Shown piece by piece: positions 50,306 through 60,116 of a stretch of DNA of 64,000 bases. Made by a program: the position numbers and the translations under genes. Below the pieces are notes generated by a model. The model was not told where the DNA came from, made no database searches, and saw nothing but the letters and a program-made list of their open reading frames with translations. The stretch's first letter is position 1. Every line of letters begins with the position of its first letter. Origin of the DNA: Streptosporangiaceae bacterium NEAU-GS5 (GTDB lineage: Bacteria; Actinomycetota; Actinomycetes; Streptosporangiales; Streptosporangiaceae); the NCBI GenBank assembly GCA_017592665.1, contig JAGFNW010000011.1, positions 62,001 to 126,000 of the forward strand, written 5' to 3'.

Positions 50306-52414
50306 TCACGCAGAGCGCACGGCCGGCACAGGCGTGAAGCCCTCCTCGTCGAGCACGTCTACCCCGGCGGTCGCGATATCGAAGTAGAGCCCGGTCAGCT
50401 CCAGCTTCCCGGCCATCACCAAGCCTTCGACCAGCGGATATGTGCGCAAATTGTCCAACTGCTGGATCACGTTGACCCGGCAGAGGCGGTCCAGCCCGGC
50501 CTCGGGATCCTCCGCCTCGTACCGTCCGAGCGAAGGACGCGCGTGCTGGAGCCAGCCGCCGAGCGAGCCCGGCTGCTCGACGGGCTCGAGCATGGCGGCC
50601 ATCGCGCCGCATCTCGAGTGCCCGCACACCGTGATCGAGCGCACCCCGAGCACCTTCACCGCGTATTCGATGGCCGCGGCCACCGAGTCGTCGCCCGCTC
50701 CGTGCCGCGGCACGAGGTTGCCGATGTTCCGTACGGTGAACAGGTCGCCCGGGCCGCTCGCGGTGATCAGGTTGGGCACGACGCGGGAGTCGGCGCAGGT
50801 GATGAACAGATGCGAGGGCCGCTGGCCGCGCGCCAGGCGGTGGAGGAGCGGGCGCAGGTGCGGCGCCGTGCGCCGCTGGAAGTCGCGCGCGCCCTCGACC
50901 AGGCCCTTCGCCCTCCGATAGGCCCAGGGCAGCCCATGGTGCTCGTGCCGGGGCGGCGACTTGGCGGGGAACACGCGGGTGCCCTGCGCCGTGGCGGCGT
51001 ACCAGTCGTCGTGCGGCTCGTCGATGTCGACCGTGCCGCCCGACTTCTCGTGGTCGAGCCGCCAGACGTGCAGCGCGTCGAAGGCCGCGTGGTCCATGAA
51101 GTCCACGTGCAGGTCGAGCTCGACGGGCGCGCCGGGCGGTACGGTCCGCAGCGCCTCGGCCAGCCGCGGCACCCCGATGAACGTCAGCGACCCGGTGACC
51201 AGCACCCGCCACCGCTCGCCGAGCTGCCTGACCTCGGCCGACACCCAGGCGAGGCGGCGCAGCGCGAGCAGCGCGGCCAGGCCGAGGCCGAGCAGCACGC
51301 CTTCGGCCAGCCCGATCAGCACGACCCCCGCCATGGTGACCACGTAGACCGGCACCTCGCCGTGCCCGCGCAGGTTGCGGGCATGCCCGAGGTTCACCAT
51401 CTGCACGCCCGTGAACACCAGCAGCGCCGCGAGCGCGGCCAGCGGGATCAGCGTGAGCGCCCAGCCGAAACCCACCGCGAACAGCAGCACCCAAACGCCG
51501 TGCAGGATCGCCGACCAGCGGCTTCGCGCGCCCGCCTGGACGTTGGTCATGGTGCGGACGACCACGCCCGCGACCGGGAAGCCGCCGAGCGCTCCCGACA
51601 CCACGTTGGCGGCGCCCTGCGCGGCCAGTTCGCGGTCGAGCGAGGCACGCGGGCCGTCGTGCATCCGGTCGGACGCCACGCAGGTCAGCAGCGATTCGAC
51701 GGCCGAAAGGAGGGCCACGAGCAGCACGGCGGTCACGATGGCGTGCCAGTCGCCGGTCGGCCACGCCGGGCCCCCCAGGTCGCCGAGGCCGCCGCCCAGG
51801 TCGACCCGGGTCACGTCCCAGGCGAGCGCGGTCGAGAGCCCGGTCACGGTCAGCAGGGCCACGAGCGGCGCCGGTACGGCCCGCAGCTTCGGGATCCGGC
51901 CCCAGACCAGCAGGACGGCGATGGTCACCACCCCGGCCAGCACGGCGTCGCCGTGGCCGCGCGCCAGCTGGGCCGGCAGCTCCAGCAGGTTGTCGAGGGT
52001 CGAGCGCTGCGGCGTCCCGCCGAGGACGATGTGCAGCTGCGACAGCGCGATCACGACGCCGACGCCGGCGACCATGCCGTGGACGACGGCGGGGGAGACC
52101 GCGAGCGCGGCGCGCGCCACCCGGAACACCCCGAACAGTAGTTGGGCCAGCCCCGCCAGCAGCGTGATCATGCAGGTGGCGCGCCAGCCGTAGGTGTGGA
52201 CGAGCTCGGCGACGATCAGCGACAGCCCGGCCGTGGGGCCGCTGACCCCGACGGCGGATCCGCCGAGGGCGCCGGCGACGATGCCGCCGACGACGGCGGC
52301 CACGAGCCCGGCCGCGAGTGGCGCCCCCGATGCTATGGCGACGCCGAGAGAGAGGGGCACCGCGATGAGGAATACCACCAACGATGCGGGCACATCATGA
52401 CGCAGCGTAGTCAT
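50306..52414 (-). CDS. SulP-family anion transporter fused to a beta-carbonic anhydrase
   Basis: A 702-residue fusion (Rv3273 type). About residues 1-380 form the SulP membrane domain (GVSGPTAGLSLIVAEL), residues 390-470 a STAS-like segment, and residues 500-702 a beta-carbonic anhydrase with all zinc ligands: C540 and D542 in CADSRVVP, H599 and C602 in CGHSRCGA. It probably couples bicarbonate or sulfate transport to CO2 hydration. The ATG at 52414 follows TACAGT by 6 bases (leaderless); GTG 52438 is an alternative with no ribosome site. Confidence 0.92.
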   Translation of the reverse strand: MTTLRHDVPASLVVFLIAVPLSLGVAIASGAPLAAGLVAAVVGGIVAGALGGSAVGVSGPTAGLSLIVAELVHTYGWRATCMITLLAGLAQLLFGVFRVARAALAVSPAVVHGMVAGVGVVIALSQLHIVLGGTPQRSTLDNLLELPAQLARGHGDAVLAGVVTIAVLLVWGRIPKLRAVPAPLVALLTVTGLSTALAWDVTRVDLGGGLGDLGGPAWPTGDWHAIVTAVLLVALLSAVESLLTCVASDRMHDGPRASLDRELAAQGAANVVSGALGGFPVAGVVVRTMTNVQAGARSRWSAILHGVWVLLFAVGFGWALTLIPLAALAALLVFTGVQMVNLGHARNLRGHGEVPVYVVTMAGVVLIGLAEGVLLGLGLAALLALRRLAWVSAEVRQLGERWRVLVTGSLTFIGVPRLAEALRTVPPGAPVELDLHVDFMDHAAFDALHVWRLDHEKSGGTVDIDEPHDDWYAATAQGTRVFPAKSPPRHEHHGLPWAYRRAKGLVEGARDFQRRTAPHLRPLLHRLARGQRPSHLFITCADSRVVPNLITASGPGDLFTVRNIGNLVPRHGAGDDSVAAAIEYAVKVLGVRSITVCGHSRCGAMAAMLEPVEQPGSLGGWLQHARPSLGRYEAEDPEAGLDRLCRVNVIQQLDNLRTYPLVEGLVMAGKLELTGLYFDIATAGVDVLDEEGFTPVPAVRSA

Positions 52415-52420
52415 GGGGCG

Positions 52421-52426
52421 ACTGTA
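52421..52426 (-). promoter_or_regulatory. -10 hexamer of the SulP-CA gene, leaderless type
   Basis: TACAGT on the minus strand, followed by 6 bases and the ATG at 52414. Confidence 0.45.
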
Positions 52427-52453
52427 TGAAGCCGTCACCCACGACGGGGGAAA

Positions 52454-54166
52454 TCAGCGGTAATACTCCGGGTAGTCACTGTCTGGAGTGCGGTGGTTGC
52501 CCCGGCGCGAGCCGGTGGGCTGGGCGCCGTTGCCGTTCGTGCTGCCGTAGAGCTCGTCGTACGACGGCCAGCCTCCGCCGCCGGACGGGGCCGGCTGCGC
52601 GGGCGGCTGCTCATAGGGGCGCTGGTCGTAGCCTGCCGGGTCGTAGGAGGGCGGCGCCGCCGCCGCGCCCGGCCGGGCCGAGTTGAGCGTGTCGGAGTCG
52701 TCGATGGTCGCCCAGCCGTTGCTGACCTCGTAGTTGGTGGCGTTGGAGGCATACGGCGTGGCCTGGGCCGAGCCGTAGGGCGAGGTGTAGCCGTCGTAGG
52801 CGGGCTGCTGCTGGTAGGCGGCCCCGCGCGGCGGCTCGGGGTCGTCGAGGATGTCGCGGACGCCGGGCGACGCGGGCCACGACGGGCTCGGCTCCGGCTG
52901 GTAGGGCGTCGCGCCGCCCCACGGCGCCGGCTCGGGCGTCTGCGGCGCGGCGGGCGTGGTCCCGTAGGCGCCGCGGCTCGCGTCGTAGGAGGCGGCCTGC
53001 TCGTACGCCGAGGGACGCGGCGTCTCGAACGGCCCGGTGGCGGGCGGCTGCGGGAAGCCGGTCGGCGGGGTGTGCTGGTAGGTCGCGCCGTTGGCGTCCG
53101 CCGCGTAGGCGCCCGGAGAAGGGGCCGCGAACGGGCCGGTGCCCGGCGTGGCGTAGCCGTTGGACGAGCCCGCCGGGGGATTGACCGGAGTGCCGAAGTA
53201 GGGGTCGGGGGTGACGCGGCCGCGCTCGAAGGCGTCGGTCGACGCGGTGAACCGCACGGACGGCGGCGGCTGGGACGGGTCGACGGCGGGCATCGGCCCG
53301 GTGGCCTGGCCGCCGAGGGCGGCGAGCACGTCGGGGGTCGGGGCGGCGAAGGTCTGGGTCTTCTGCTCGGCGGCGGCCGACGACGGGGTGGCGCGCAGCG
53401 GCGCGACCAGGTCGGGGTTGGTGGCCGACGGGAAGGGCCCGGTGCCGCCGAACGCGCCGGTGCCGGCGAACGGGCTGACGACGGCCCCCGTGCTGAAGGC
53501 GTCGGTGCTGAACGGGTCGATGCCGTTCGCCCCAGGGACCGGGCCCGTGGGGGTCGGGCTCACGGGACTCGGCCCGGTGGAGGCGCGCAGCGGCTCGACG
53601 AGGTCGGCCAGGCCGGCCGCGGCCGGGGCCACCGGAGCGGAGACGGGCGTCGGGCGTTTGGGGAGCGGAGCCTGGACGGTCGCGGCGTCAGGGTCTACCG
53701 ACGGGCCACCGGAGGCCAGGCGCTGCTCCTGCGCGGTGACCGGGCGGGGAGTGGCCATGCGGGCGTGGACCGTGCCCGAGCCGCCGAAACCGCCCTCGTC
53801 CGCGCGGACGCGGCTCCAATAGTCGTCGTCGTAGTCGTCCTGGTCGCCCCACTCGTCGACACCGCGACGGCCGCGGGCCTCGCCCTTTGCGGCCTGCCGT
53901 CCACCCGGACGGGGAGCGGGACGCGGCGGACGCGTCCGGTTGGCCTTGGCGGAGGGCTCTTCAAAGGCGTCGAACCCCTCGGGGAAACTCTCGAAGAAGG
54001 TCTCCTCAGCGGGACGCGCCCGCTTGGGGCCCTTGTTCTCGGCCATCGCTTTCAGCCGCTCGGAAGAGAGAGCGCTCTCCCGGCGGTTCATCGACCGCAT
54101 GCCCAGTGCCACTACTACCAGCACCAATAGCACGACGGCGACAAGGCCAAGAATGACCGCAGTCAT
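52454..54166 (-). CDS. Membrane-anchored, largely disordered protein
   Basis: A 570-residue protein with one N-terminal membrane helix (about 3-23, VILGLVAVVLLVLVVVALGM), an acidic/basic stretch to about residue 130, and a long Pro/Ala/Gly/Tyr-rich tail with recurring TGPF motifs (for example ATGPFETPRP and GTGPFAAPSP). No enzyme domain is seen. Such proteins often scaffold envelope or division machinery; this is inference only. Confidence 0.75.
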   Translation of the reverse strand: MTAVILGLVAVVLLVLVVVALGMRSMNRRESALSSERLKAMAENKGPKRARPAEETFFESFPEGFDAFEEPSAKANRTRPPRPAPRPGGRQAAKGEARGRRGVDEWGDQDDYDDDYWSRVRADEGGFGGSGTVHARMATPRPVTAQEQRLASGGPSVDPDAATVQAPLPKRPTPVSAPVAPAAAGLADLVEPLRASTGPSPVSPTPTGPVPGANGIDPFSTDAFSTGAVVSPFAGTGAFGGTGPFPSATNPDLVAPLRATPSSAAAEQKTQTFAAPTPDVLAALGGQATGPMPAVDPSQPPPSVRFTASTDAFERGRVTPDPYFGTPVNPPAGSSNGYATPGTGPFAAPSPGAYAADANGATYQHTPPTGFPQPPATGPFETPRPSAYEQAASYDASRGAYGTTPAAPQTPEPAPWGGATPYQPEPSPSWPASPGVRDILDDPEPPRGAAYQQQPAYDGYTSPYGSAQATPYASNATNYEVSNGWATIDDSDTLNSARPGAAAAPPSYDPAGYDQRPYEQPPAQPAPSGGGGWPSYDELYGSTNGNGAQPTGSRRGNHRTPDSDYPEYYR

Positions 54167-54349
54167 AGCACCACCCTCAAGGCCATGGCCTTCCAGCGGC
54201 GCCGGTGAGATCGCGCGGCCATCGACGCGATCTGCCCCCTTTGGTCACCTGCGCTCACGATTGCGATCCGATTCTGCTCGACTGCCCTGACCGTTGTCAC
54301 ACCCTAGGTGAAGATTGGTAAAGCACTACTACCGGCGGTGTTCAGCATG

Positions 54350-54895
54350 TCACTCGATGTGGGCCGCCGTGAGGCGTCCCCTGGCGATCGTGTGCTCCGC
54401 GATGCGGGGCAGGGTCTCCGAGAGGGGGGCTCCCTGAGAGAGGCCTAGCTTCGAATCGAGGGCATACACGGTGAAACGGTAACTGCCATCTGTCACACAA
54501 GGGGGCACATATCCCACTTTTCCTGTGGTCGCCTCTCCTTGCACTGCTCCGCGGGGCACCCCGTTCTCGGGTAGCTCGGTCGTGTTCGGATCAATGTCGA
54601 ACACCACCCAGTGCACCTCCGCGCCTGCTCCTGAATCGACGTCGTCGACCACCAGGGCCACCGACTTGGCGCCCGACGTGCCCGACCACCGAAGGGGCGG
54701 ATTGCCCAGCCCTCCAGTGCACGAGTAGCCGTGCGGCAGGGGCGCGCCGTTCTTGAACAGCGGGCTCGACACGCTTATGACGTCGAGGTTCCCAGGCGAG
54801 CCGCTGCCCAGGATCCCGCAACCCGACACGGCTCCAGCCAGCAACGCCAGCAGGGCTGCCAACGGCGCGCGTGTCGAATAGTTCGGCGACCCCAT
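54350..54895 (-). CDS. PEBP/YbhB-family lipoprotein
   Basis: A 181-residue phosphatidylethanolamine-binding (Raf-kinase-inhibitor-like) protein. The lipoprotein signal ends AVSGC (about C26). Family motifs are GLGNPPLRWSGTSGAKSVAL, DVDSGAGAEVHWVVFDI and the C-terminal YRFTVYALDSKLGL. It sits outside the membrane; the ligand is unknown. A TAGCAT lies 8 bases before the ATG. Confidence 0.92.
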   Translation of the reverse strand: MGSPNYSTRAPLAALLALLAGAVSGCGILGSGSPGNLDVISVSSPLFKNGAPLPHGYSCTGGLGNPPLRWSGTSGAKSVALVVDDVDSGAGAEVHWVVFDIDPNTTELPENGVPRGAVQGEATTGKVGYVPPCVTDGSYRFTVYALDSKLGLSQGAPLSETLPRIAEHTIARGRLTAAHIE

Positions 54896-54988
54896 GCCGG
54901 ATGATGCTACGCGGAACCTGAGTGTGCCCTGACCGGATCGACCGGATCCATGGCGCGAAGAACATGCCGAATCGGCCAGAATCGAGGA

Positions 54989-57900
54989 ATGACCACGAGT
55001 TTCGCCGTCCTCGGATCGCTGGAGGTCCGGGACGACGGGACGCCTGTCGAGATCGGCGGGCAGCGCCTGCGGGCGCTGCTGACGTTGCTGCTGCTCGACG
55101 CGGGCCGGACCGTTCCCACTGATCGGCTGGTCGCCGGCGTCTGGGAGGACCGTCCGCCGAGCGGCGTCGGCAACGCGCTCCAGGCTCTCGTCTCCCGGCT
55201 CCGCGGCACCATCGACCGCGAGCTCGTCGTCGGCGGCCCGGCCGGCTACCGCCTGGTCGTCTCACCCGACCAGGTCGACCTGCACCGCTTCACCCGGCTC
55301 GCCACCGAGGGGCGAAAGGCCCTGGCCGGCGGCGACGCCGTGGCGGCCGCCCGCGCGCTCGCCGAGGCGCTGGGCCTGTGGCGCGGCGAGCCGCTCGCCG
55401 ACCTGCCGGACCGCGAGGCCGAGGTGGCGCGGCTCGAAGGGCTGCGGCTGGGCGCGCTCGAAGACCGGATCGAGGCCGATCTGCTGCTCGGCCGGGCCCC
55501 TGAGGTCGTCTCCGAGGTCTCCGCGCTGGTCGCCGCCCACCCGCTGAGCGAGCGGCTCCGGCTGCTGCTCATGCGCGCCCTCTACGGCTCCGGCCGCCAG
55601 GTCGAGGCGCTCGCCGCGTACGAGGACGCCAAGGAGGCGTTCGCCGAATTCGGCGCCGACCCCTCGCCCCAACTGGCCGAGCTGCATCTGAAGGTGCTCC
55701 GCCGCGACGTCGAGGAGTCGCCGGACGCGACCGAGCCGCTGTCCGGAAAGGGCAACCTCAAGGCCAGGCTGACCAGCTTCGTGGGCCGCGAGGACGACGT
55801 GCAGCAGGCGCTGCGCCTGCTGCGCGACCACCGGCTGGTGACGCTGGTCGGGCCCGGCGGCGCCGGCAAGACCCGGCTGGCCGTCGAAGCGGCCGACCGG
55901 GCCCGCGCCAACGGAGACAGTGACCGCGACGGGGCGTGGCTGGTCGAACTGGCCCCGCTGACCGATCCCGCCGAGGTCGCGCAGGCCGTGCTGACCGCGG
56001 TGGGCCCGCGCGAGGCGCCCCTGCTGTCGGCCCGCGGCCGGCTCGGCGCCGGTCCCGAGCTCGGTCCCGAGGATCGGCTGATCACCCTGCTCAACCGCCG
56101 CGAGCTGCTGATCGTCCTGGACAACTGCGAGCACGTCGTCGCCGCGGCGGCCGCGCTCGCCGATCGGCTGCTGGCCGAATGCCCCCGCGTGCGCATCCTC
56201 GCGACCAGCAGGGAGCCGCTCGGCATCACCGGGGAGATGCTGTGGCCGATCACCTCGCTCGGGCTCGACGCCGCCGTCCGGCTGTTCGCCGAGCGCGCCG
56301 CGGCCGCCCGCCCCGGCGAGCGGGTGGCGCCGGAGGTCGCCGAGCGCATCTGCCGCGACCTCGACGGACTGCCCCTCGCGATCGAGCTGGCCGCGGCCCG
56401 GCTGCGCACCATGCCGGCGGCCCAGATCGCCGACCGGCTCGCCGGCCCCGAGCGCAAGGACGAGCGCTTCCGGCTGCTCACCGGCGGCAGCCGCACGGCG
56501 CAGCCGCGCCACCAGACGCTGCGCGCTGTCGTGGAGTGGAGCTGGGAGCTGCTCGATCCGGAGGAGCGCGAGCTGGCCATGCGCCTTTCGGTATACCTGG
56601 GCGGCGCGACCCTGGAGACGCTCGGCGGCGAGGACTTCCCGGACGCCTTCGACGTGCTGGACGTTCTCGACGTGCTGAGCCGGCTGGTGGACAAGTCGTT
56701 CGTGGTCTTCGACGGCGCGCGCTACACCATGTTGGAGACCATCCGTGCCTACGCCGCCGAGCGTCTGGCCGAGTCGGGCCAGGACCATGCCGTACGGCTC
56801 GGCCACGCGCTGCGCTTCGCGGCCCTGGCCGAACAGGGCGACCCCGAGCTGCGCGGCCACGACCAGATCGAGTGGGTGGGCCGCCTGACGGCCGAGCACG
56901 ACAACATGTCGGTGGCGCTGCGCTTCGCGATCGGCGCCGGCGAGATCGGGCTCGCGCTCCGGCTGGTCGGCGCGCTCGGCTGGTATTGGTGGCTGGTCGG
57001 CAACCGGATCGAGGGCGGGACTCGCGCGGCCGAGGTGCTCGCGCTGGTCAGGCCTGGCGCCGGCATCGAGGGGGCGTTCGAGGGCGTGCTCGAAGGCGGC
57101 GCCGGGGCTGGGAGCGGCGCCGAGAGCGGTGCCGACGCCGAGCGGGTCGCCCTCGTGGCGGCCATCTACGGGATCATGGTGCTCGGGGGAGGAGCGCACG
57201 ACCAGGCGAAGCGCGTGCTCGACCGGGTAGACGAGCTCAGCGCCCGGCTGAGCGGCCGCAGTCATCCCATCATCGTGCTGGCCGGGCTCGTGCGGGCGCT
57301 CTTCCTCGGCCGCGACGAGTTCGCCGAAGGCCTCGCGTCCAGCTTGATCGCCTCCGACGACGCCTGGGTGGCCGCGGCGGCCCACCTGTTCCGCGCGCAC
57401 ATCTTCTACAACCGGGGCGAGGTGGACGCCGGGGAGGCCGACGCGCGCGAGGCCCTGCAGAGCTTCCGCGAGGTCGGCGACCGGTGGGGGGTCGGCAACG
57501 CGCTGGCCACGCTCGCCGAGGCGGGCACCCTGCGCGGCCGCCACACGGCCGCGGTCGGCGTCATGCGGGAGGCCATCGCGCTCATGGACGAGGTCGGCGC
57601 GCTGGAGGAGACGCCCTATCTGCGGACCCGGCTGGCCCTCGCGCTCAACGCCGACGGCGACCGGGCCGGGGCCTACGCGGCGCTCGACATGGCCGACGAG
57701 GTCGCCGCCCGCGCCCACGACCTCGTGGGGGAGGCGGGCGTGCACAACATCCGCGGCGACTTCGCGCGCGAAGACGGCGACTTCGAGCTGGCGCGGCACC
57801 ACTATCACGAGGCCGTCCGCCGCCTTGAGGATCCGGGCGACGTCTGGCCCGCCACCGCGGGCATCGCCCCGCCGCAGCTGCGTGCCACCCTGAACTGCTC

Positions 57901-58240
57901 GCTCGGATACCTCGCCGAGCAGGAGGGCGACGCCGTGCGCGCCCGGCGGCTGCACGCCGCGGCCATCCGGCTGGCGGTCGAGTCGCGGGACGGGCCCATC
58001 CTCGGGCACACGCTCATCGGCCAGGCCGGCCTGCGGCTGCTCGAAGGCGCCCCGGAGGAGGCGGCGCTGCTGCTCGGCGCTTCCGCGGCGATCCGCGGAT
58101 TCGACGAGGTGTCCGGCTACGACCACGAGCGGGTCACGGACGCGACGACGGCCGCGCTCGGCCCGGGCGAGTTCGCTCGGTGCCGGGAGCGCGGCCGTCA
58201 GATGCCCCGCGAGGAGATCCTCTCGATGATCGAGATCTGA
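54989..58240 (+). CDS. SARP-type regulator with BTAD, NB-ARC-like ATPase and TPR domains
   Basis: A 1,083-residue regulator. Residues 1-95 form a winged-helix (LRALLTLLLLDAGRTVPTDR), 100-245 the BTAD domain, 265-560 an ATPase with Walker A GPGGAGKTR near 288 and LIVLDNCEH, and the rest TPR-like helical repeats. The start MTTSFAVLGSLEV matches homologues, although GAGG is too close to be a good ribosome site and a leaderless start (CAGAAT 6 bases upstream) is possible. It is convergent with the exporter genes and may control them or a distant pathway. Confidence 0.9.
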   Translation: MTTSFAVLGSLEVRDDGTPVEIGGQRLRALLTLLLLDAGRTVPTDRLVAGVWEDRPPSGVGNALQALVSRLRGTIDRELVVGGPAGYRLVVSPDQVDLHRFTRLATEGRKALAGGDAVAAARALAEALGLWRGEPLADLPDREAEVARLEGLRLGALEDRIEADLLLGRAPEVVSEVSALVAAHPLSERLRLLLMRALYGSGRQVEALAAYEDAKEAFAEFGADPSPQLAELHLKVLRRDVEESPDATEPLSGKGNLKARLTSFVGREDDVQQALRLLRDHRLVTLVGPGGAGKTRLAVEAADRARANGDSDRDGAWLVELAPLTDPAEVAQAVLTAVGPREAPLLSARGRLGAGPELGPEDRLITLLNRRELLIVLDNCEHVVAAAAALADRLLAECPRVRILATSREPLGITGEMLWPITSLGLDAAVRLFAERAAAARPGERVAPEVAERICRDLDGLPLAIELAAARLRTMPAAQIADRLAGPERKDERFRLLTGGSRTAQPRHQTLRAVVEWSWELLDPEERELAMRLSVYLGGATLETLGGEDFPDAFDVLDVLDVLSRLVDKSFVVFDGARYTMLETIRAYAAERLAESGQDHAVRLGHALRFAALAEQGDPELRGHDQIEWVGRLTAEHDNMSVALRFAIGAGEIGLALRLVGALGWYWWLVGNRIEGGTRAAEVLALVRPGAGIEGAFEGVLEGGAGAGSGAESGADAERVALVAAIYGIMVLGGGAHDQAKRVLDRVDELSARLSGRSHPIIVLAGLVRALFLGRDEFAEGLASSLIASDDAWVAAAAHLFRAHIFYNRGEVDAGEADAREALQSFREVGDRWGVGNALATLAEAGTLRGRHTAAVGVMREAIALMDEVGALEETPYLRTRLALALNADGDRAGAYAALDMADEVAARAHDLVGEAGVHNIRGDFAREDGDFELARHHYHEAVRRLEDPGDVWPATAGIAPPQLRATLNCSLGYLAEQEGDAVRARRLHAAAIRLAVESRDGPILGHTLIGQAGLRLLEGAPEEAALLLGASAAIRGFDEVSGYDHERVTDATTAALGPGEFARCRERGRQMPREEILSMIEI

Positions 58241-58246
58241 TCTTCC

Positions 58247-59056
58247 TCAGACCCGGTTCTTGAAGGCGCGCACGGCCAGCGGCGCGAAGACCACGGCCAG
58301 GGCCAGCGCCCAGATCAGCGAGATGGTCGCGTGCCCGGCCACGGGCCCGCCTGTCAGCAGCCCGCGCACCGCGTCCGCGATGTGCGAGACCGGGTTGACG
58401 TCGACCCACTTCTGCAGCCAGGTCGGCATGGTGGAGGTCTCGACGAACGCGTTCGAGGTGAACGTGATCGGCATCAGGATCGAGAACGCGAAGATCTGCA
58501 CCTTCTCCGGCTCGCTCGCGATGACCCCGATGAGCACCGAGATCCACGACATGGCCAGCGCGAACGTCAGCAGCAGCGCCAGCGCCCCGAGCACCCCGGC
58601 CACTCCGGTGTGCACCCGGAATCCGAGCACCAGCCCGAGCCCGAGGAACAGCCCGAACGCCCACACCTGCTTCAGCGTGTCGGCCACGATCCGGCCCGTC
58701 AGCGGCGCCGACCTGGCGATCGGCAGGCTGCGCAAGCGGTCGAAGACGCCCTTGGTGATGTCGGAGTTGAGCCCGACGCCCGTGCTGAGCGTGGCGAACA
58801 ACATGTTCTGCGCGATCAGCCCGGGTAGCGCGAACTGCAGATAATCACCGGTCGACCCGGCGATCGCGCCGCCGAACACATAGGTGAACAGCAGCAGGAA
58901 CATGATCGGCTGGACGCTGAGGTCCATCAGCTCCATCGGGTTGTGCCTGATCTGGACCAGGCTCCGCCATGCCAGCGTCATCGTGTGCCGGAACCACCCG
59001 GCCGGGCTGACCCGCCGCGCCACCGGCGCCGGACGGTCGAGCGTGATCGCGGTCAT
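58247..59056 (-). CDS. ABC-2 exporter permease (DrrB type)
   Basis: A 269-residue permease with six membrane helices. Family segments include RHNPMELMDLSVQPIMFLLL and PITFTSNAFVET. The ATG at 59056 has a strong AGGAGGTGG site and overlaps the ATPase stop by ATGA. With that ATPase it should form a DrrAB-like exporter for a drug or lipid. Confidence 0.92.
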   Translation of the reverse strand: MTAITLDRPAPVARRVSPAGWFRHTMTLAWRSLVQIRHNPMELMDLSVQPIMFLLLFTYVFGGAIAGSTGDYLQFALPGLIAQNMLFATLSTGVGLNSDITKGVFDRLRSLPIARSAPLTGRIVADTLKQVWAFGLFLGLGLVLGFRVHTGVAGVLGALALLLTFALAMSWISVLIGVIASEPEKVQIFAFSILMPITFTSNAFVETSTMPTWLQKWVDVNPVSHIADAVRGLLTGGPVAGHATISLIWALALAVVFAPLAVRAFKNRV

Positions 59057-60033
59057 GCCGCCACCTCCTGTGCCGCCTTCGCGGTTTCGTCCGTCGTCTC
59101 GTCGTCGGCCCGGTGGCCGGTCAGGGCCAGGAACACCTCGTCGAGGCTCGACCTGCGCAGCGACAGCTCGGCCGCCACCACGCCCAGGTCGTCGAGGCGG
59201 CGCACGATGGCCGGGACCACGGCCGGATCCTGGACGCCGGCCACGGCCGTGCCGCCGGTGAGGTCGGGCGTCACGCCCAGCACGTCGGCCACCACGCTGG
59301 ACACCAGGCCGAGGTGGCCCGCGTGAACCGGGCGGACCTCGAGGATCTGGGCGCCCGTGCGCGCCTTGAGCTCGTCGGGCGTGCCCTCGGCGATCACCTT
59401 GCCGTGGTCGAACACCACGATGTCTTCGGCCAGCTGATCGGCCTCCTCCAGATATTGCGTGGTGAGCAGCACGGTCACGCCCTCGGACTGGAGCCCGCGC
59501 ACCACGCCCCACAGATCGGTGCGGCTCCGCGGGTCGAGGCCGGTCGTCGGCTCGTCGAGGAACAGCACCTGCGGCCGCCCGACCAGGCTCGCGGCGAGGT
59601 CGAGCCGGCGCCGCATGCCGCCGGAGAAGGTCTTCGCGGCCCGGCCGCCCGCGTCGCTGAGGCCGAACCGGTCGAGCAGCTCGGCGGCCCTCGCCTTGGC
59701 CGCCGGCCGGGTCATCCCGAGCAGCCTGCCGATCATGCCAAGGTTCTCCATGCCGGTGAGGGCCTCGTCGACGGCCGCATACTGCCCGGTGAGGCCGATC
59801 AGCGACCGCGCCTGATGCGCCTGCCGCACCACGTCGAACCCGCCCACCTCGGCCCGGCCCCCGTCGGGCCGCAGCAGCGTCGCCAGGATGCGCACGGCCG
59901 TCGTCTTTCCCGCGCCGTTGGGCCCGAGCACGCCGAGCAGGCGGCCCTGGGGCACCTCGAGGTCCACTCCATCCAGGGCCTTGGTCGCGCCGTAACGCTT
60001 GACCAATCCCCGCGCCTGAATCGCGTATCTCAT
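59053..60033 (-). CDS. ABC exporter ATPase (DrrA type)
   Basis: A 326-residue ATPase: Walker A GPNGAGKT, signature FSGGMRRRLDL, Walker B VLFLDEPTTGLDPRSR, H-loop LLTTQYLEEAD, and the C-terminal extension of daunorubicin-resistance-type ATPases. It starts at ATG 60033 after AAGGTGG; upstream residues in frame are unlikely. The nearby SARP gene suggests, but does not show, a secondary-metabolite link. Confidence 0.93.
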   Translation of the reverse strand: MRYAIQARGLVKRYGATKALDGVDLEVPQGRLLGVLGPNGAGKTTAVRILATLLRPDGGRAEVGGFDVVRQAHQARSLIGLTGQYAAVDEALTGMENLGMIGRLLGMTRPAAKARAAELLDRFGLSDAGGRAAKTFSGGMRRRLDLAASLVGRPQVLFLDEPTTGLDPRSRTDLWGVVRGLQSEGVTVLLTTQYLEEADQLAEDIVVFDHGKVIAEGTPDELKARTGAQILEVRPVHAGHLGLVSSVVADVLGVTPDLTGGTAVAGVQDPAVVPAIVRRLDDLGVVAAELSLRRSSLDEVFLALTGHRADDETTDETAKAAQEVAA

Positions 60034-60104
60034 GGCGCCCACCTTGCCTGGTCCCACTGACAGAACTCTGAGACGCGGAATCAGCCGCTGAGATATCGCT
60101 GACT

Positions 60105-60110
60105 TAGAGT
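60105..60110 (+). promoter_or_regulatory. -10 hexamer of the PH-protein operon, leaderless type
   Basis: TAGAGT, followed by 6 bases and the ATG at 60117. Two CGCTGA copies 11 bp apart (60086 and 60097) lie just upstream. Confidence 0.4.
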
Positions 60111-60116
60111 GTGTGC

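Noticed and set aside
50147-52141. Plus-strand open frame over the SulP-carbonic anhydrase gene
   Set aside because: It is antisense to a protein with all zinc ligands and SulP motifs; no ribosome site or domain is seen.
55262-58126. Minus-strand open frame of 954 codons under the SARP gene
   Set aside because: It is an antisense shadow with His/Gln/Arg-rich sequence and no motif; the plus strand has complete, well-ordered domains.
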